This document shows, piece after piece, positions 32,307 to 45,097 of a stretch of 64,000 nucleotides of DNA. Within the stretch, counting starts at the first letter, position 1. The number at the start of each line of letters is the position of its first letter. The translations under genes were made by a program, and so were the position numbers. The stretch spans positions 3,722,992-3,786,991 of the forward strand of contig NC_134441.1 in assembly GCF_030867145.1 (NCBI RefSeq), written 5' to 3'. The notes below the pieces were generated by a model, which made no database searches, was not told the DNA's origin, and saw only the letters and a program-made list of their open reading frames with translations. The DNA is from Opisthocomus hoazin (Eukaryota; Chordata; Aves; Opisthocomiformes; Opisthocomidae).

Positions 32307-33866
32307 GCTCGCTGCCTGGGAGCCCTCGCACCCAGCCGCCCTGCCAGCCCCCGCCGGAGGGTTCCGCGCTTTTCCCGCTGTTACAAAACCACAGAAACCA
32401 TTCTGGGATTGTCCCGGCCCGATGCTGCCCAGGTGCGCAGCGCCGGGAGCCTCCGCGGCCTTGCTTTGGGGTTTGCTTGATTTCTCCCCACCCCTTTTCG
32501 AATCGCTCTTCGTCAGCAGCTTAATCTGCATTTGGAGATTAATGAGTTCCCCCCCCCAGTGAAGGCAGGCAGCGAACTGAACCCCGCTCTGGAAAATTGC
32601 TCGATTTAGGGAAACCCCCCTGAAAAAGGCGCACAAACCCCCCCGCCTTTCGCCCCTGAACTGGGGATTGATTTATTTTTGAGGCTTCCCCTCGCGTCGC
32701 CCCGTCTCCCCGCCTGGGGGCTGCTTGCGGGGCTGGACGGCGACGCTTCGGACCCCTCTGCTGCCAGGGGGCCCGGGGGGGGCAAAACCAACCCAGATTC
32801 GGCGCCCGTTTTCGGTGCCACCCCCCGCGACGGACGGGGACCATTCCCGGCGAGCGCCGCCGCCTGCGCCCATCGCTCCCACGGACGCTCCGTCCGCTCG
32901 GCCCTCCCCGCCACAGAGATCCCTTTAAATAAAATATTCTGACGTGGGGGCAAAAAATAGGGGAAACCCCCCCCCAAACCGCCCCCTTCATCTACCCCCT
33001 GCCCCGAAGCGGCGGGTAACAAGGGGGGCTGTGTGCTGGCGTCCGGCATAAAAGCCTCCGTCCGCCTGTTTGTGTTGGATTGGGAAGGTGAAAAGCAGGG
33101 AAAGGGAAAACATCGCCCTTCGCCCCCCCGCCCCTTCGCACAAACCCAAATTGTAGCCGCCGGGATGTTTTTGGCTTCTCCGTCGAACGCAGAAATCAAT
33201 CAGGCTGCGGCAGCCGGGGAGGGGTTCAGTCCTCCCCCCCCTGTTTATTTTCTTAATACACGGGCTCAGGAAAAATTAAATATTACGCCCCGGGTCAGGC
33301 ACCGACTGCAGCTCACGCGTCCCCGCCCCGGGATGCTCGGATCCCTGCGGCACCCCTGGGGCTCCCCCATCCCAAACCGGGGTCCGGAGCCGGGGGGTTC
33401 GACCCGTCGCGGGGCCACGCGGAGGGGAAGCCCCTCCGACGTCTCCTCCGGCCCCGTAATCCGCCTGCCCGCTCAGAATGGGGCCTTCTTGGAGGGTTTT
33501 TTTTTTTCCTGGCTTTATCTTGCAGCCACCGGTTCTGTTTTTCTGCCAGCTTGAAAGGCTCTTTCATAGCCGGGATTTTCCCGTGTGAATGTACATTTTA
33601 TTCAAGGTTTTTTTGTGTTCCTTTTTTTTTTAATATATTTTTTTTTAACTTTTCCTAAATAACTTCTTGGGGTTTTGTTCCCTCCCAGACGTTTTTCTGC
33701 AGCTCCCCCGTTTCTGTTTGCGGCCCTGCTTTGCAGAAAGCCTCGATAAATAAAGGGATTTTTCACTTCTGGGCTCCCCGGCCACTAAAAAGGGCTTTGT
33801 TGGCTGCAGCCGCTTCCAGGCTGGCACCTCTCCGGCTAACGGCAACAGCGCACCGGTTAGCGCGAG
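32307..33866. other. CpG-rich spacer, no gene found
   Basis: Unique-looking sequence of mixed GC content. It includes an A/T-rich patch with T runs near 33,600-33,660. No exon, RNA gene or repeat family is recognised. Confidence 0.5.
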
Positions 33867-33945
33867 GTTATATTCTATATATATTCTATATATATTCTAT
33901 ATATATTCTATATATATTCTATATATATTTATCTTTATCTGTTGG
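33867..33945. repeat. (ATTCTATATAT)n 11-bp array
   Basis: About five perfect copies of the 11-mer ATTCTATATAT, purely A/T apart from one C per unit, set in strongly GC-rich surroundings. Confidence 0.93.
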
Positions 33946-36900
33946 CGGAGGGGGGATAAGCGCGGTCAGTGCGAGCGGGAGCTCTGCGCGGGAGCGCAGG
34001 CGATGGCCGAGGAGGTGGCCGCCGGGTCCCTCCGCCGCGTGTTTTGGCGGCCGCGGGTTGACCGGCTCGCGGTGACCCGCCGCCATCGCGGGGAGCCGCG
34101 GCCGCTCGCGCCCCACACAAGGAGCATTCAGCCGCGGCGGCCGGCGACCCGGCGAGCACCCGACCTGCTGCACGTCCGGCCGTGCCCTTAAAAAATCCCG
34201 CGGCCGGGCTCTGCTTTCCCTCCTCCTCGGGGACCCCGCGGCCGGGGCGGGATGCACGGAGTGGGGAGGGCGGTGGGGCGGCTTTAGGGGGGAGCAGCCC
34301 CCCAGATGGCTACGGGACATGGCGGGAGGCTCGAGATACCGCGGTGGGACCCCCAGGCGGGGCATCCCAGCTCTCCAGCTGAGGTATTTCATCTCGCTGT
34401 GCTTGTCCCTTCTCCCCGAGCCACCGGAGCGTGGCCAAGGGACCTCGGCGTCCGGCTGGGAGAAGCCCCCCGAGCGCGGCCGCAAAGCAGCGGGCGGCCG
34501 AACAGAGGCCCTCGGTCTCCGGGCCATTAATCCGGCCGTCACAAAAGGCGCGGCGGCAGGTCACAACGCGCGGCACATGCCCCAGCTTGGTGTATTTGTC
34601 CTTGTTCTGCTCGTTTATCCGGCAGGCTCGCCGCCCCGCGCCCGGCCAACGCCGCTGAGTCAGCGCCCGTGGCCCCGTGTCCCCACGCAGCGACCGCCCG
34701 GGCGTCCGCCAGGAGCCGGCTTTTCCCGGGATAGCGTCGGCACAACCCGAGCCCCCGCAACCCCTCGGCTGCGCCCGAGCGTGCGAAGAAAACGCATTTT
34801 ATTTTATTTTCCCCTGGGAACGTGGGAAAGCAAACAGGTATTCCCCCCCGGGCCGAGACTCCCCAGCGCGATAGGCAACCCCACCTCCCACGGGAATGAT
34901 TCACCGGCCGCCGTCGGAAGCGGAGATGGAGGTGAAGGATCACGGGGAGCCCGGAGGAGACACGCGTGACTCAGCCCGGCAGGAATCCGTCCCTGCCCAG
35001 GGAAACGGCGCGCAGGTAGAACAGGTCCGGGCGTCCTCCGCTGCCGTAACTCCTCCGGGAAGCGGAGAGAGAGGCACCCCGGAGGGATGGGATGCTCCAA
35101 GCGCTTGGAGATCCTCGGAGATCTCACAGCGCCTCACACCCAGCGAGACAGACCCCGGGAGGGGCTTCGAGTCGCACCCCAGCCCGGCAATGTCACCGCA
35201 CGGCCACCGCCACGCCGCCTTTTGCCCTGTGGCTTCGGATCTGAGCGTAGAACACTTCGACGCTCCGGATTTGGCTCCCAACCGAGCGGGGAAGACTGGA
35301 ACAAGGCTCTGCCAGCCGGGGAGGAGGCGAGTGGCCAGCAGCCACCCTTGCTGGGGCTCCGTCCGCTGGCTGGGGACCCTGGGACGGGGACCGGGGCTGT
35401 GCCACCGACCAGGGGACACCGAGCAGGAGGTGACACCGCCAGGACGGGCTGGTGGCACCGTGGGGGTCCCGGGGTGAGGGGCCGTGGTGCCACCCTGCTC
35501 GGTCCCCTTACGGAGTGGCCTCCCAGCCCCGTTACAAGCGCAACCCCCGCGGGGACGGGAGCCCCGCGGCCGAGGGGACCTCGCCAGGGGACACAGAGCG
35601 CCAGGCAGAGCCGTACTTTGCTCACGCAGCTCGGCAATGTTTGCTCGGCTGCAAAACAAAACCTCCCCGCTGGGCTCGGGGCCAAGCCTGGAAAATTTCG
35701 AGCGCGGGCAAAGTTGAGAGTCGCCGGCAACGGCTGCGTGGGGCTGCCACAGCCCGGGCACCGTCGCGTGGCAGGGGACAACGCACGGTCCCGCGGCTAC
35801 GAGCCGGGCTCATAGAGCCGAGGACGCAGCGCCGCAGCCGACGCAAGGAGGGGAACTGGGGCAGGGAGGAGGGAACTGGGTTTCTGGGGACGGTTGCTAT
35901 CTTGGGGTCGTGTCGCAATGGTTTCCTGAGCCGTGACGTCGTGCCTCGGCCGGGTGACGGCATCCGCGCCGGCCTTGTTTCGCAAGAGCCGCCCCGGGAA
36001 AACGCCCTTCGCGACGCCTGCTCCATCTTCCTCTTCCAACAGCCCCCGTGGCGGTTGCGATGGCTCCTTGTCGGTGATTCCCTATCGCAGAAAAGGCGCC
36101 GGGAGCCCTCCACCCCTTGGGGATGTGCTGGAGCCGTCCTGGGACGCACGTCCACGGTCCCACCAGCCCCGCGCCACGGCCACGCCGCAAAACTCCCTTG
36201 CAAACAGCTTTAAAATCCCGATCAGTATTACAAAGCCATAAAATAAAACACCCCCCTCCCCATCCTTTTCTTCTCCCATCCCATCCAGAGACTCGACGCC
36301 AAGGTTCGCCGCGTCCCTCGCGGCTCCTCGACGGTCCCCCGGGCCGGCAGCCCTGCTCGGGCGCAGGTGCGAACTCCGCGGGCTCTTTCGGAAGCGCGCC
36401 GCGGCTGCCCGGCATTTAAAACCGCCGAAAAGAGACGGGAGCACAAAATGCCGCCCCGAGCATCACAAAAGCGGCCTGACGCCGGGGCGCGGGGAGGCGA
36501 AAGGCTCCGGGCCAAGAGAAGGGAAGCTGTGTTTGAAAAAAAAAGTGAAAAAAAATGACAATTTCTGTCTAGGAAAGGCAGGGCTGTGAAAGGAGCCCTT
36601 CTTCGGGGCTCTCCAGGAGCTCGGGCGCAGAACAAGAAAAGCCTTTGACCGGCCGGGCGAGCTCCTCGGCGGGCTGCCAGCGAGGAACCCGGCGGAAAAA
36701 AAACCTCTCTGCAGGCTGGCTCGGGAAGCCGGGGAGACATCCCGGCACGGCTGGCGGCCCCGGGGGGCGAGAGCCTTTGCGGGGTCCCGGCAAAACGCTC
36801 CGGTCCCTCCGGCATCCCACCCCATCCCACCCGCTGCCCGCGCCGGGGACGGCAGCGAGGAGATGGGCAGAGGAACCGGGGCTGACGCCGGCGCGCCGTG

Positions 36901-37837
36901 TGCCGACGGGAGGCGAGCAGGCAGCTCCGCAGAGAAAAATAAACAAAAGAAAGAGGAAAAAACCCACTGCTTGGCCGCACACTCCTTTGGGCAGCAATTT
37001 TTGAAGGGTTGCACCCACGGCCACCTGCCGCACCGCTACCGCACCCAGAAACCACACTCTCCTGGTCAACATCTCGCCCGTTCCAAGACCCCGAAGACGC
37101 GCTCACGGGAGCGGTGTTTCGACGACGCACGCTGCGTCCCCGCTCCGTGAAGCCCCCGAAACAGGGCTGCTCCCCTCTGCGCGGGTCTTTCACCCGACGC
37201 CAACACGGAGAGGACACCGGGGCAGCGAGGCCGGGATGGGGAACGGCGAAGAGCATCCAACGCCTTCCCGTGCCGCGCTGCGCAGAGACCGCCCTCCTTC
37301 AAATCCAGCTTTCACAATTCTCCTTCTTTTTTTTTGTTTTTTTTTGCTTTCACGCTCGTTCCCCAAAACGCCGTTGAACACCAAACGCGAGAAATTAAAA
37401 GGTGAAACCTGGCAGGCTGCCTCCGGTCAGGGCTGCTCACCAGAAAGCAGGAATAAAACCTCTCCCGGGAGGCGGAAGGCAAAACGCCGCTTCCCAGCGC
37501 CGCTTAATTCCCGTTTTACAGAAAAGGGAACCAAGTGCCGCCCAAACCGCGGGCGAGCGGCTCGCTGTGAACTCGCTGGCCTCGCCCCGCTCAGCCCTGG
37601 GGAGCTGCATGGCGCTGGGTGCAGTTTAGCGAGGAAGAGGAGAAGGAGGGGGTTTTATGGGGTGGACGAGGGCAGCCTGGAGGCCTTGCTGCCGAGCTAA
37701 CAGCCAACACGCCGGGCAGGAATGCCGTGCCGAGAGCCGTGCCTGCCCCGGCCGGGGGCTGGTGTCATCTCCCGGCATCACCGAGCGCTTCCCTCCCCGC
37801 AGGAGCAGGGACCAAGGATGCTCAGCGTGGAGCCAGG
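33946..37837. other. Extended CpG-rich spacer, no gene found
   Basis: About 3.9 kb with CpG-island character in several places (about 33,960-34,250, 34,400-35,250 and 35,500-37,200). Long frames exist on both strands, one of 342 codons at 36,228-37,256. Their Arg/Pro/Gly-rich composition and lack of any family motif point to chance in stop-poor DNA. It could hold distal TGFA control elements. Confidence 0.45.
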
Positions 37838-38412
37838 GATGATCTGGTCCAGGGAGGGGGTTCTGCCCCTCTGCTCCGCTCTCTGAGCCCCCCGGGAGTC
37901 CTGCGTCCAGCTCTGGAGCCCTCAGCACAGGACAGAGCTGCAGCTGTGGGAGCGGGGCCAGAGGAGGCCCCAGCAATGATCCAAGGGCTGGAACCCCTCT
38001 GCTGGGAGGAGAGGCTGGGAGAGCTGGGGCTGCTCAGCCTGGGGAGGACAAGGCACCAGGGAGACCTTAGAGCAGCTGCCAGGGCCTGGAGGGGCTGCGA
38101 GAGAGCTGGGGACGGGCTGTGACGAGGGCCTGGAGTGACGGGACAAGGGGGAACGGCTCTAAACTAAAAGAGGGCAGATTTAGATTAGAGATTAGGAAGA
38201 AATTCTTCACCATGAGGGTGGTGAGGCCCCAGCCCAGCTTGCCCAGAGAAGCTGTGGCTGCCCCCTCCCTGGCAGTGCCCAAGGCCAGGCTGGACGGGGC
38301 TTTGAGCACCCTGGGCTGGTGGAAGGGTCCCTGCCCATGGCAGGGGGGTTGGACTGGATGAACATTAAGGTCCCTTCCAACCCAATCCATTCTATGATGG
38401 TTCTATGATCTC
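37838..38412 (+). mobile_element. CR1 LINE copy, older subfamily
   Basis: It runs from GATGATCTGGTCCAGGGAGG through AGGAAGAAATTCTTCACCAT to ACCCAATCCATTCTATGATG. The sequence is clearly CR1, but its tail and body differ from the abundant GATTCTGTGA family. 5'-truncated and diverged. Confidence 0.85.
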
Positions 38413-39126
38413 CTTTTGCACAAGCAGGGAAACTGAGGCACGGAGCAGCAGCCACGAGCACCTGTAGCATGTTCCCGGCTGTGAGCTGGGGACCCTCCTG
38501 CCACCTTGGCCTCCGAGCCCACCCGTCCCACCCCGGTTGAACACTGACTCCCGGCGCGCGGCAGTCGGGGAGGTTTCGGCACGAGGAGCTGCGCCAGGAT
38601 CGGGCTCCGCGGGGCCAGTTCTGCCTCTCCGTTCTATCCAGAAATAAATGCTTCCAGCTCTCCGAAGCAGACGGCAAAGCGACAGCGGGAACAAGACCAC
38701 CTCCCCGCATGCATTCCTGTCCACATCCACGTCAGGGAGCAAATCCTCGTCTTCCTCGGGCACAGCCTCACCAACGCACGCGACGGGGGGGTTCACGGTT
38801 CAACGGCTGAACCGTGGAAAAAAAAGCTGCGGGCTTCCAGCTTTTTAGTTCAGGCCGAAAGCAAGCAGGCAGCCTTCGGGTCTTCGGGGGAGGGAGGAAC
38901 CCCCACGGAACCCACAGAGCTCCAGGTCAGCCCGGAAAGGCTACGCTGGCACCCAACGTCACGCTCGGGTTCCGTCCTCCGCTCAGCGGCCCCGCTTTCG
39001 CTTCAGGGCTGTTTCCGAGGGACGAACGCCGCTTTCAGACAACGAAACGCTCCACTCCTCAACCTCCGCCCGAAACACTGGGGCATTTTCCACAACGCGT
39101 ATTTTTAATTGTCAGATGGGAATGTT
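38413..39126. other. Spacer between CR1 copies
   Basis: CpG-containing unique sequence. Nothing recognised. Confidence 0.45.
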
Positions 39127-39875
39127 ACAGAATCCCAGAATCCCAGCGTGGCAGGGGTTGGCAGGACCCTCTGTGGGTCACCCAGCCCAACCCCCTGCCC
39201 AAGCAGGGTCACCCAGAGCAGGCTGCACAGCACCGCGTCCAGGCGGGGCTGGAATATCTCCAGAGAAGGAGACTCCACAGCCTCCCTGGGCAGCCTGGGC
39301 CAGGGCTCCGTCACCCTCAGAGGGAAGAAGTTCTTCCTCGGGTTCAGCTGGAGCTTCCTCTGCTTCAGTTTGTGCCCGTTGCCCCTTGTCCTGTCACTGG
39401 GCACCACTGGAAAGAGTCTGGCCCTGTCCTCCTGACCCCCACCCTGCAGATATTTATGGGCATTTCTAAGGTCCCCTCTCAGCCTTCTCTTCTCCAGGCT
39501 GAACAAGCCCAGCTCCCTCAGCCTCTCTTCGTAGGAGAGATGCTCCAGTCCCCTCCTCATCCTCGTAGCCCTCCGCTGGACTCTCTCCAGCAGCTCCTCA
39601 TCTTTCTTGACCTGGGGAGCCCAGCACTGGACCCAGCACTGCAGGTGGGGCCTCCCCAGGGCAGAGCAGAGGAGAAGGAGAACCTCCCTCGCCCTGCTGG
39701 TCACACTCCTCGTGATGCACCCCAGGATCCCATTGGCCTTCTTGGCACCCAGGGCACGCTGCTGGCTCATGGTCACCCTGTCGTCCCCCAGCACTCCCAG
39801 TCCCTCTCCACAGAGCTGCTCTCCAGCAGCTCCACCCCAAGCCTGTACTGGTGCCTGGGGTTGTTCCTCCCCAGG
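39127..39875 (-). mobile_element. CR1 LINE, longest copy here
   Basis: Reverse-oriented copy, about 750 bp. The minus frame is open through the C-terminal part of CR1 ORF2 (LGVLGDDRVTMSQQRALGAK ... LEHLSYEERLRELGLFSLEK ... SDRTRGNGHKLKQRK), and the 3' tail reads GGGATTCTGGGATTCTGT. It lacks the reverse transcriptase core and so is 5'-truncated. The open frame suggests a young insertion. Confidence 0.95.
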
Positions 39876-40461
39876 AATGTTTCGATGTCTGTGAGCGTTT
39901 CCCCCTTTTTGGGCAAGACCATTTGCCGAATTCAGTCCAGCTTCACCACCAATTTCGGTCCCTTTTTCGAGGAACGTGCCTTGTGTGGCAAGGGAATAAT
40001 CACAGGCCGGAGCCAAACGATTCATCCCTGCCCCGATTTAAAACAACAGGAGAACCCGTCCCCTCGGCACTCTCCTGAGACCTGTAAATTGCCAGGGACG
40101 TAAGAGGGCTCGGAGGCAGCAGAGACCCGGGGGAGCACTCGCAAGGAATTGTTTTCACGCCTGAATAATGCAATACCGTATTTTTCTGCCTTGCTCCTCA
40201 AACTTGCTTTAAAGTTCGGAGGAGCTGGCAAGAACCTGCCAGACTGTGGTATTTCTGAGTTAGATTAGATGGAGAAAATCGCCAGCGTAGCGTGGCCACC
40301 GTGACGCCAGTTCTTCCTCTGGATTAATTACTGGAGAGGTGGGGGCCAGCACGGCGAGGGCTGACCCGGGCGCGGGTTTTGGTTTGGTTTTAACCAGCTC
40401 TAGTACACAGCAGCACATCCACACTTATCCCGGTTCTGAAGGAGTTATCCACACTTTATTT
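39876..40461. other. Spacer between two CR1 copies
   Basis: Unique sequence of moderate GC content between inverted-oriented CR1s. No gene or repeat recognised. Confidence 0.45.
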
Positions 40462-41172
40462 CACAGAATCACAGAATCCCAGGATGGTGGGGGTTGGCAG
40501 GGCCCTCTGTGGTCACCCAGCCCACCCCCTGCCCAAGCAGGGTCACCCAGAGCAGGCTGCACAGCACCGTGGCCAGGCGGGGCTGGAATATCTCCAGAGA
40601 AGGAGACTCCACAGCCTCCCTGAGCAGCCTGGGCCAGGGCTCCGTCACCCTCAGAGGGAAGAAGTTCTTCCTCGGGTTCAGCTGGAGCTTCCTCTGCTCC
40701 AGTTTGTGCCCGTTGCCCCTTGTCCTGTCGCTGGGCACCACTGGAAAGAGTCTGGCCCCGTCCTCCTGACCCCCACCCTGCAGATATTTAGAGGCATTTC
40801 TAAGGTCCCCTCTCAGCCTTCTCTTCTCCAGGCTGAACAAGCCCAGCTCCCTCAGCCTCTCCTCGCAGGAGAGATGCTCCAGTCCCCTCCTCATCCTCGC
40901 AGCCCTGCGCTGGACTCTCTCCAGTAGCTCCTCATCTTTCTTGAACTGGGGAGCCCAGCACTGGACCCAGCACTGCAGATGGGGCCTCCCCAGGGTAGAG
41001 CAGAGGGGAAGGAGAACCTCCCTCGCCCTGCTGCCCACACTCCTCCTGATGCACCCCAGGATCCCATTGCCCTTCTGGGCACCCAGGGCACGCTGCTGGC
41101 TCATGGTCACCCTGTCATCCACCAGGACACCCAGGTCCCTCTCTGCACAGCTGCTCTCCAGCAGGTCTTTCA
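40462..41172 (-). mobile_element. CR1 LINE copy
   Basis: About 710 bp, in the same orientation as the copy at 39,127 and very similar to it. The 3' tail is ATTCTGTGATTCTGTGA and the minus frame again reads the ORF2 C terminus. 5'-truncated. Confidence 0.95.
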
Positions 41173-41950
41173 CACGTCTTAGCTCTCCTCGGCCACCAGC
41201 TCTCTTCCCTCGCTGTCCACAGCCTGCTCAGCCACGGCAGAAAGACGTTTCCATCTCCCTCTGACCCTCGCACACTGGTAGCTTTGGCATTTCTAACGGA
41301 AAGATAAAGAGCAAAGAAATTCAGTCAGCTCCAGGGCCGACAGCAGCTTGGACCAACACGCGCTCGCCCTCTTCAGAAACACCGCCCCAGGTCCCCGAGG
41401 ACCATAAACCATCTTCATCGTCCCTAAGGGTGCATCCCGACTCAGCGGCGTGGGCAAGGCACCCCATTACCGCGACACAGAGCATCAGGAAGGCAAAAAC
41501 CGTTGGTCTGGTTCCGCAGGGTCGCAGCGAAGCCCGGAGTGATCTGGGAGAAGGAAGATCCGCTGGAGGACGGCCACCCCTCATCACCCCAGCGTGGGTG
41601 ACCCAAGCCGTGCAGATTGAACCAGCCCGGGAGGACTGGCTGGTCACCAGCACCCCGCTTCCGACAGCTAGTTAGGAAAGGGTTGTGCTACACAGCACTA
41701 GCAGTCACGGCGAGAAACCAGCCTGGGAAAGGGGGTCAGGCGAGTAAACGAAGCGCAGACTGGGACGGGCACGCGCAGGGTGGGATGCTGAAGGACGTCG
41801 GGAAGGAAGGAGCGTTTCGATCACAGCTTGCAGAGCGCTCCCTCCAACAGCTCGATGGGGAACCACGCTCTGCGCGAAGGTTTGACCGTCCGTACCCCCC
41901 ACAGCGACGCTGCTCGGGAGAGTTCTCCCAGCTACTTCAGCTCTCGGACG
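41173..41950. other. Spacer between CR1 copies
   Basis: Unique sequence. No conserved exon recognised on either strand. Confidence 0.45.
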
Positions 41951-42138
41951 CTGACGGAGCCCTGGCCCAGGCTGCCCAGGGAGGCTGTGGAGTCTCCTTC
42001 TCTGGAGATATTCCAGCCCCGCCTGGCCGCGGTGCTGTGCCCCCTGCTCTGGGTGACCCTGCTTGGGCAGGGGGTTGGGCTGGGTGACCCACAGAGGGCC
42101 CTGCCAACCCCCACCATGCTGTGACTCTGTGATTCTGT
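41951..42138 (+). mobile_element. CR1 LINE 3' fragment
   Basis: Starts abruptly at TGACGGAGCCCTGGCCCAGG and ends CTGTGACTCTGTGATTCTGT. A severely 5'-truncated member of the abundant family. Confidence 0.93.
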
Positions 42139-45097
42139 ACATGGAATTGCATCTATGAGGCAGGGCTGTTGCATACTGCCTGGAGATGTTTAATCCCGAG
42201 CTTTCATCCCTCGGAGGGGTTCGGAGCTTGCATTTGATTTACATCTAAGCAATGAAATCCTGTCCCCCGTATGAGATCTCTACCTGTCACCCAGGGTGCG
42301 AACAGGGCAGCGAACGCCAGTACCATCACCACTGGCGAGCAGTCATCTTCAGCCAAAGCAAAACCAACACAGCAGGAGAAACATTTGATTCTCTTCCCTT
42401 CTTGCCACATCCAGGTTAATTTCTTGCTATCACAACTACAGAAAAGCCACAGCCATACTCAGAAGCTTAGAAAAATAGATTGTAGAGAAAAAAATAACCC
42501 CAAAAACCAGTGTTACTTACAGAGTGACGGCCTGAACATCAGTCCGACGCCACGGGACGCATCTCTGCAGACATCAGGGTTAGCAGCAAAGTTTGGGAGG
42601 CAAAATGTCAAACCCAGCTGCTTCCTTTCCACCTCCTGAGCCCAGTTCAGGAGCACACAGCACCCCCCCATGCAGAAGCCAGCCCCCCCCCACCTGGGCG
42701 CACTAATGAACCCGATGATCCCCGAGCAGCCCCAGCTGAGCCCTCACTCCGCCCTCCCCACCCACGGCCCAGGAGCTCTATTTAAGCTCCGGCTCAGGAC
42801 CCCTCATCCTCTCTGCAGGGTGCTGTGGGTGAGTCTGGTGCTGGAACCCAGCTCCTCCACATGCTGTGTTTGCTGGAGAGACCCTGGAGGTGTCCTAGTA
42901 TGCTCCTGGAGAAGCTTCATCTGCAGCGTGGGGACACTCTCTGGTTCTTCATCCATCTCTCCCGGGCACTCAGCACCCCAGGGCAGGATGGAGCAGCAGG
43001 CAAGGAGCAGGGGAGCTGGGCTCAAGGGATGGTGCCTGGTCAGGGAGCCTTCCTACAGCCTGGCAGGGTGGGTGGCATGAGGAGGGTGCCTTACTAAGCA
43101 AGATATGTGATTTAAGCCATGCATCACGGGAGGGGTAAGGCCATAATATCGCCTACACAAAACCTCTGCTGCTTCCCCACTTCATCCTGCTGTGTACAAG
43201 ATGAGGTCTCAGTCTGGAGAACGTGTCTGCAGGTCCCAGGGGACACAGCAAGCAGGGACTTGGATGACTTGGGTGTTTTGGGGCTCTGGTTGTTAGACCT
43301 CCCTGCTCTATAAGGTAGGTTCTTCAGGTGGTTTGCTAAAAAACCAGTTAATCCTGTGCAGATATTTTTAAAGAGGGTGTCAGGACAGAAGCTGCTCTAG
43401 AGGTAGAAGTTCTCCCAGGCCTCTGTGCTAGCAGCAAGGTGCTGTGGCATTGCTTGCTGTTGGATGAGATAAGATATGGGGGGCTGCTCCCTTTCCCTGG
43501 AAATCCTTGGCAGGAACAGGGAACGGCATCGGATGTCAGCAGGCTCTCGGCTGCGGGGCAGGCAGGCTCTGCTGGGGAGGGTTTCAGGCGGATGGGTTTG
43601 CTCTGGGAGGCAGATGAGCCAAGCCCAGCACCTTCCTCTCGTGCAGCGTCCAGGGGGTCTCAGAGCCCAGTTAGCCCAGCTGCAGGGTCCTGGGAAGGAG
43701 GGTGAATGCAGACTTGGATCATTCAGAGCCTGGGGTTGGCAAAGGGCTGCAGAGAACTGCCTGGTGTAGTGAGCAGAGCTTCCCAGGCACCTGGAAGGTG
43801 AGAAAGAAAAAGGTGTTTGCAGGGAGGAAGGGCAGCTCGAAGTGGGTTACAACCCAAAGAACAAAAGGGGGGGTGAATTTAGAGCATGCAGTGAAATGAG
43901 ATAGGAGTTGGAAGTGGTCAGCATTGATAGCAAGGATCCACAGCTGCAATGAGCGTTGCAAGACCTGGGCACTGAGCTTCCAATGCTGCCATCCTGCAAA
44001 GCTGCAAGCTGGCTGCTCTTCAGCTGTCTGCTTCTGCAGTGGTACCAATGTGGTGGGCCGCAATCCTGCAGGGTCCTGGCTGCCTTCTCCAGGGTGCTGT
44101 GGGCTTTGGGACAAGGCTGTTACAGGACCTGGGCTGGGCCATCCCTGAGCTCTAAGAAATCACGGCTGAGGCCACAGACTCAGCTTCACAAACCCAACCG
44201 GTGCCCTGTTACTGCAGCACTGTCACTGTGGGCACCTTCTCACCCAGCACCAAGGTTAGAACGGAAAATCATCTCCCCTTATGAACTTGACTCCAGCAGC
44301 TGGAGCTTGAAGAGAATTTTCTTAAAGCAGAGCTGGAAAGATAGGAACAGTGCTAAGACCTAACCCCAGAGGGAAGGGTTAATTAACTTTCCTGTAGCTC
44401 TGGTGAATGCTGCGGGGCTCCTGAGGGTGTAGGTCTTGCCTCCTGGGTTTTCTTAGCCTAGAGAGTGAAAAGGCTGCTGGGTTACCATAACAGAAGTCCC
44501 CACTGTGCCAGGCTGGATTGGCAAAGCCTCATTTTTGCCTTTTTTAATTAGCAATCCAGCGAAACAAACAATCAGACAAGAGCGGCTCCGGCTGCTGCAG
44601 AGCTGGAACAAAAGGCAGCGGTGCCTCTTGCTGCTTCCCCAGTTAGAAGCTCAGTGGGTGCAGGGGCTTGGGTGACGGTGGGGTGGGAGCTGTGCACGCA
44701 GAGGGCTTCTGAAACCCACTGTCTCCTGGAGGGATGCGCCTGTGCTGCTCCTTCCACCCACCGCTTCGTGTTATCGCGTTTCACCGGAGCGAGGAGTGTC
44801 TGAGCAAACAGAGCTAGGGAGCTTCAGGCTCCAAGCACCACCTACACCTTGCCACAAATGTCACCAGGAATCAAGAGGTTCATTTCCTATGCAAGCAGAG
44901 CCTTCAAAGGCAGCCCCCCTCCTGCTGGAAACCAGAGGGAGATGCTGCTGCTGGCTCTGGGAAGGCCCGGCTGGGATAAACAACGGGATGCAGATGTTGC
45001 CCAGGCATCCAAGCCCTCTTTCGTGAGGTGGCTGGAGTCTCCGGGTCTGACAGCCCTCCCTCCTGACTCTGTGTCTTGATTTACTCGCAGTTGAGAT
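42139..45097. other. CpG-poor spacer
   Basis: About 3 kb. From about 42,600 the CpG frequency falls sharply (7 CpG by hand count in 43,441-43,800, against 28 in 3,001-3,360). I recognise no coding exon. A TATA-like motif near 42,779 is listed separately. Confidence 0.5.
42779..42830 (+). promoter_or_regulatory. TATA-like element with downstream splice donor
   Basis: CTCTATTTAAGCTCCGG sits in an otherwise featureless stretch. About 45 bp downstream is GTGCTGTGGGTGAGTCTGG, a good 5' splice site. Together they resemble the start of an unknown transcript or the promoter of an old repeat that I do not recognise. Weak evidence. Confidence 0.25.

Noticed and set aside
34003-34191. Small frame starting MAEEVAAGSLRRVF in a CpG island
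   Set aside because: Good-looking start, but no family recognised, and open frames are expected at this GC content.
36228-37256. 342-codon open frame on the minus strand
   Set aside because: Arg/Ala/Pro-rich composition in stop-poor CpG-rich DNA, no motif, and no splice or start context that stands out.
39105-40025. 306-codon frame as a host gene
   Set aside because: Most of it is the C-terminal end of CR1 ORF2, and the first part is flanking sequence.
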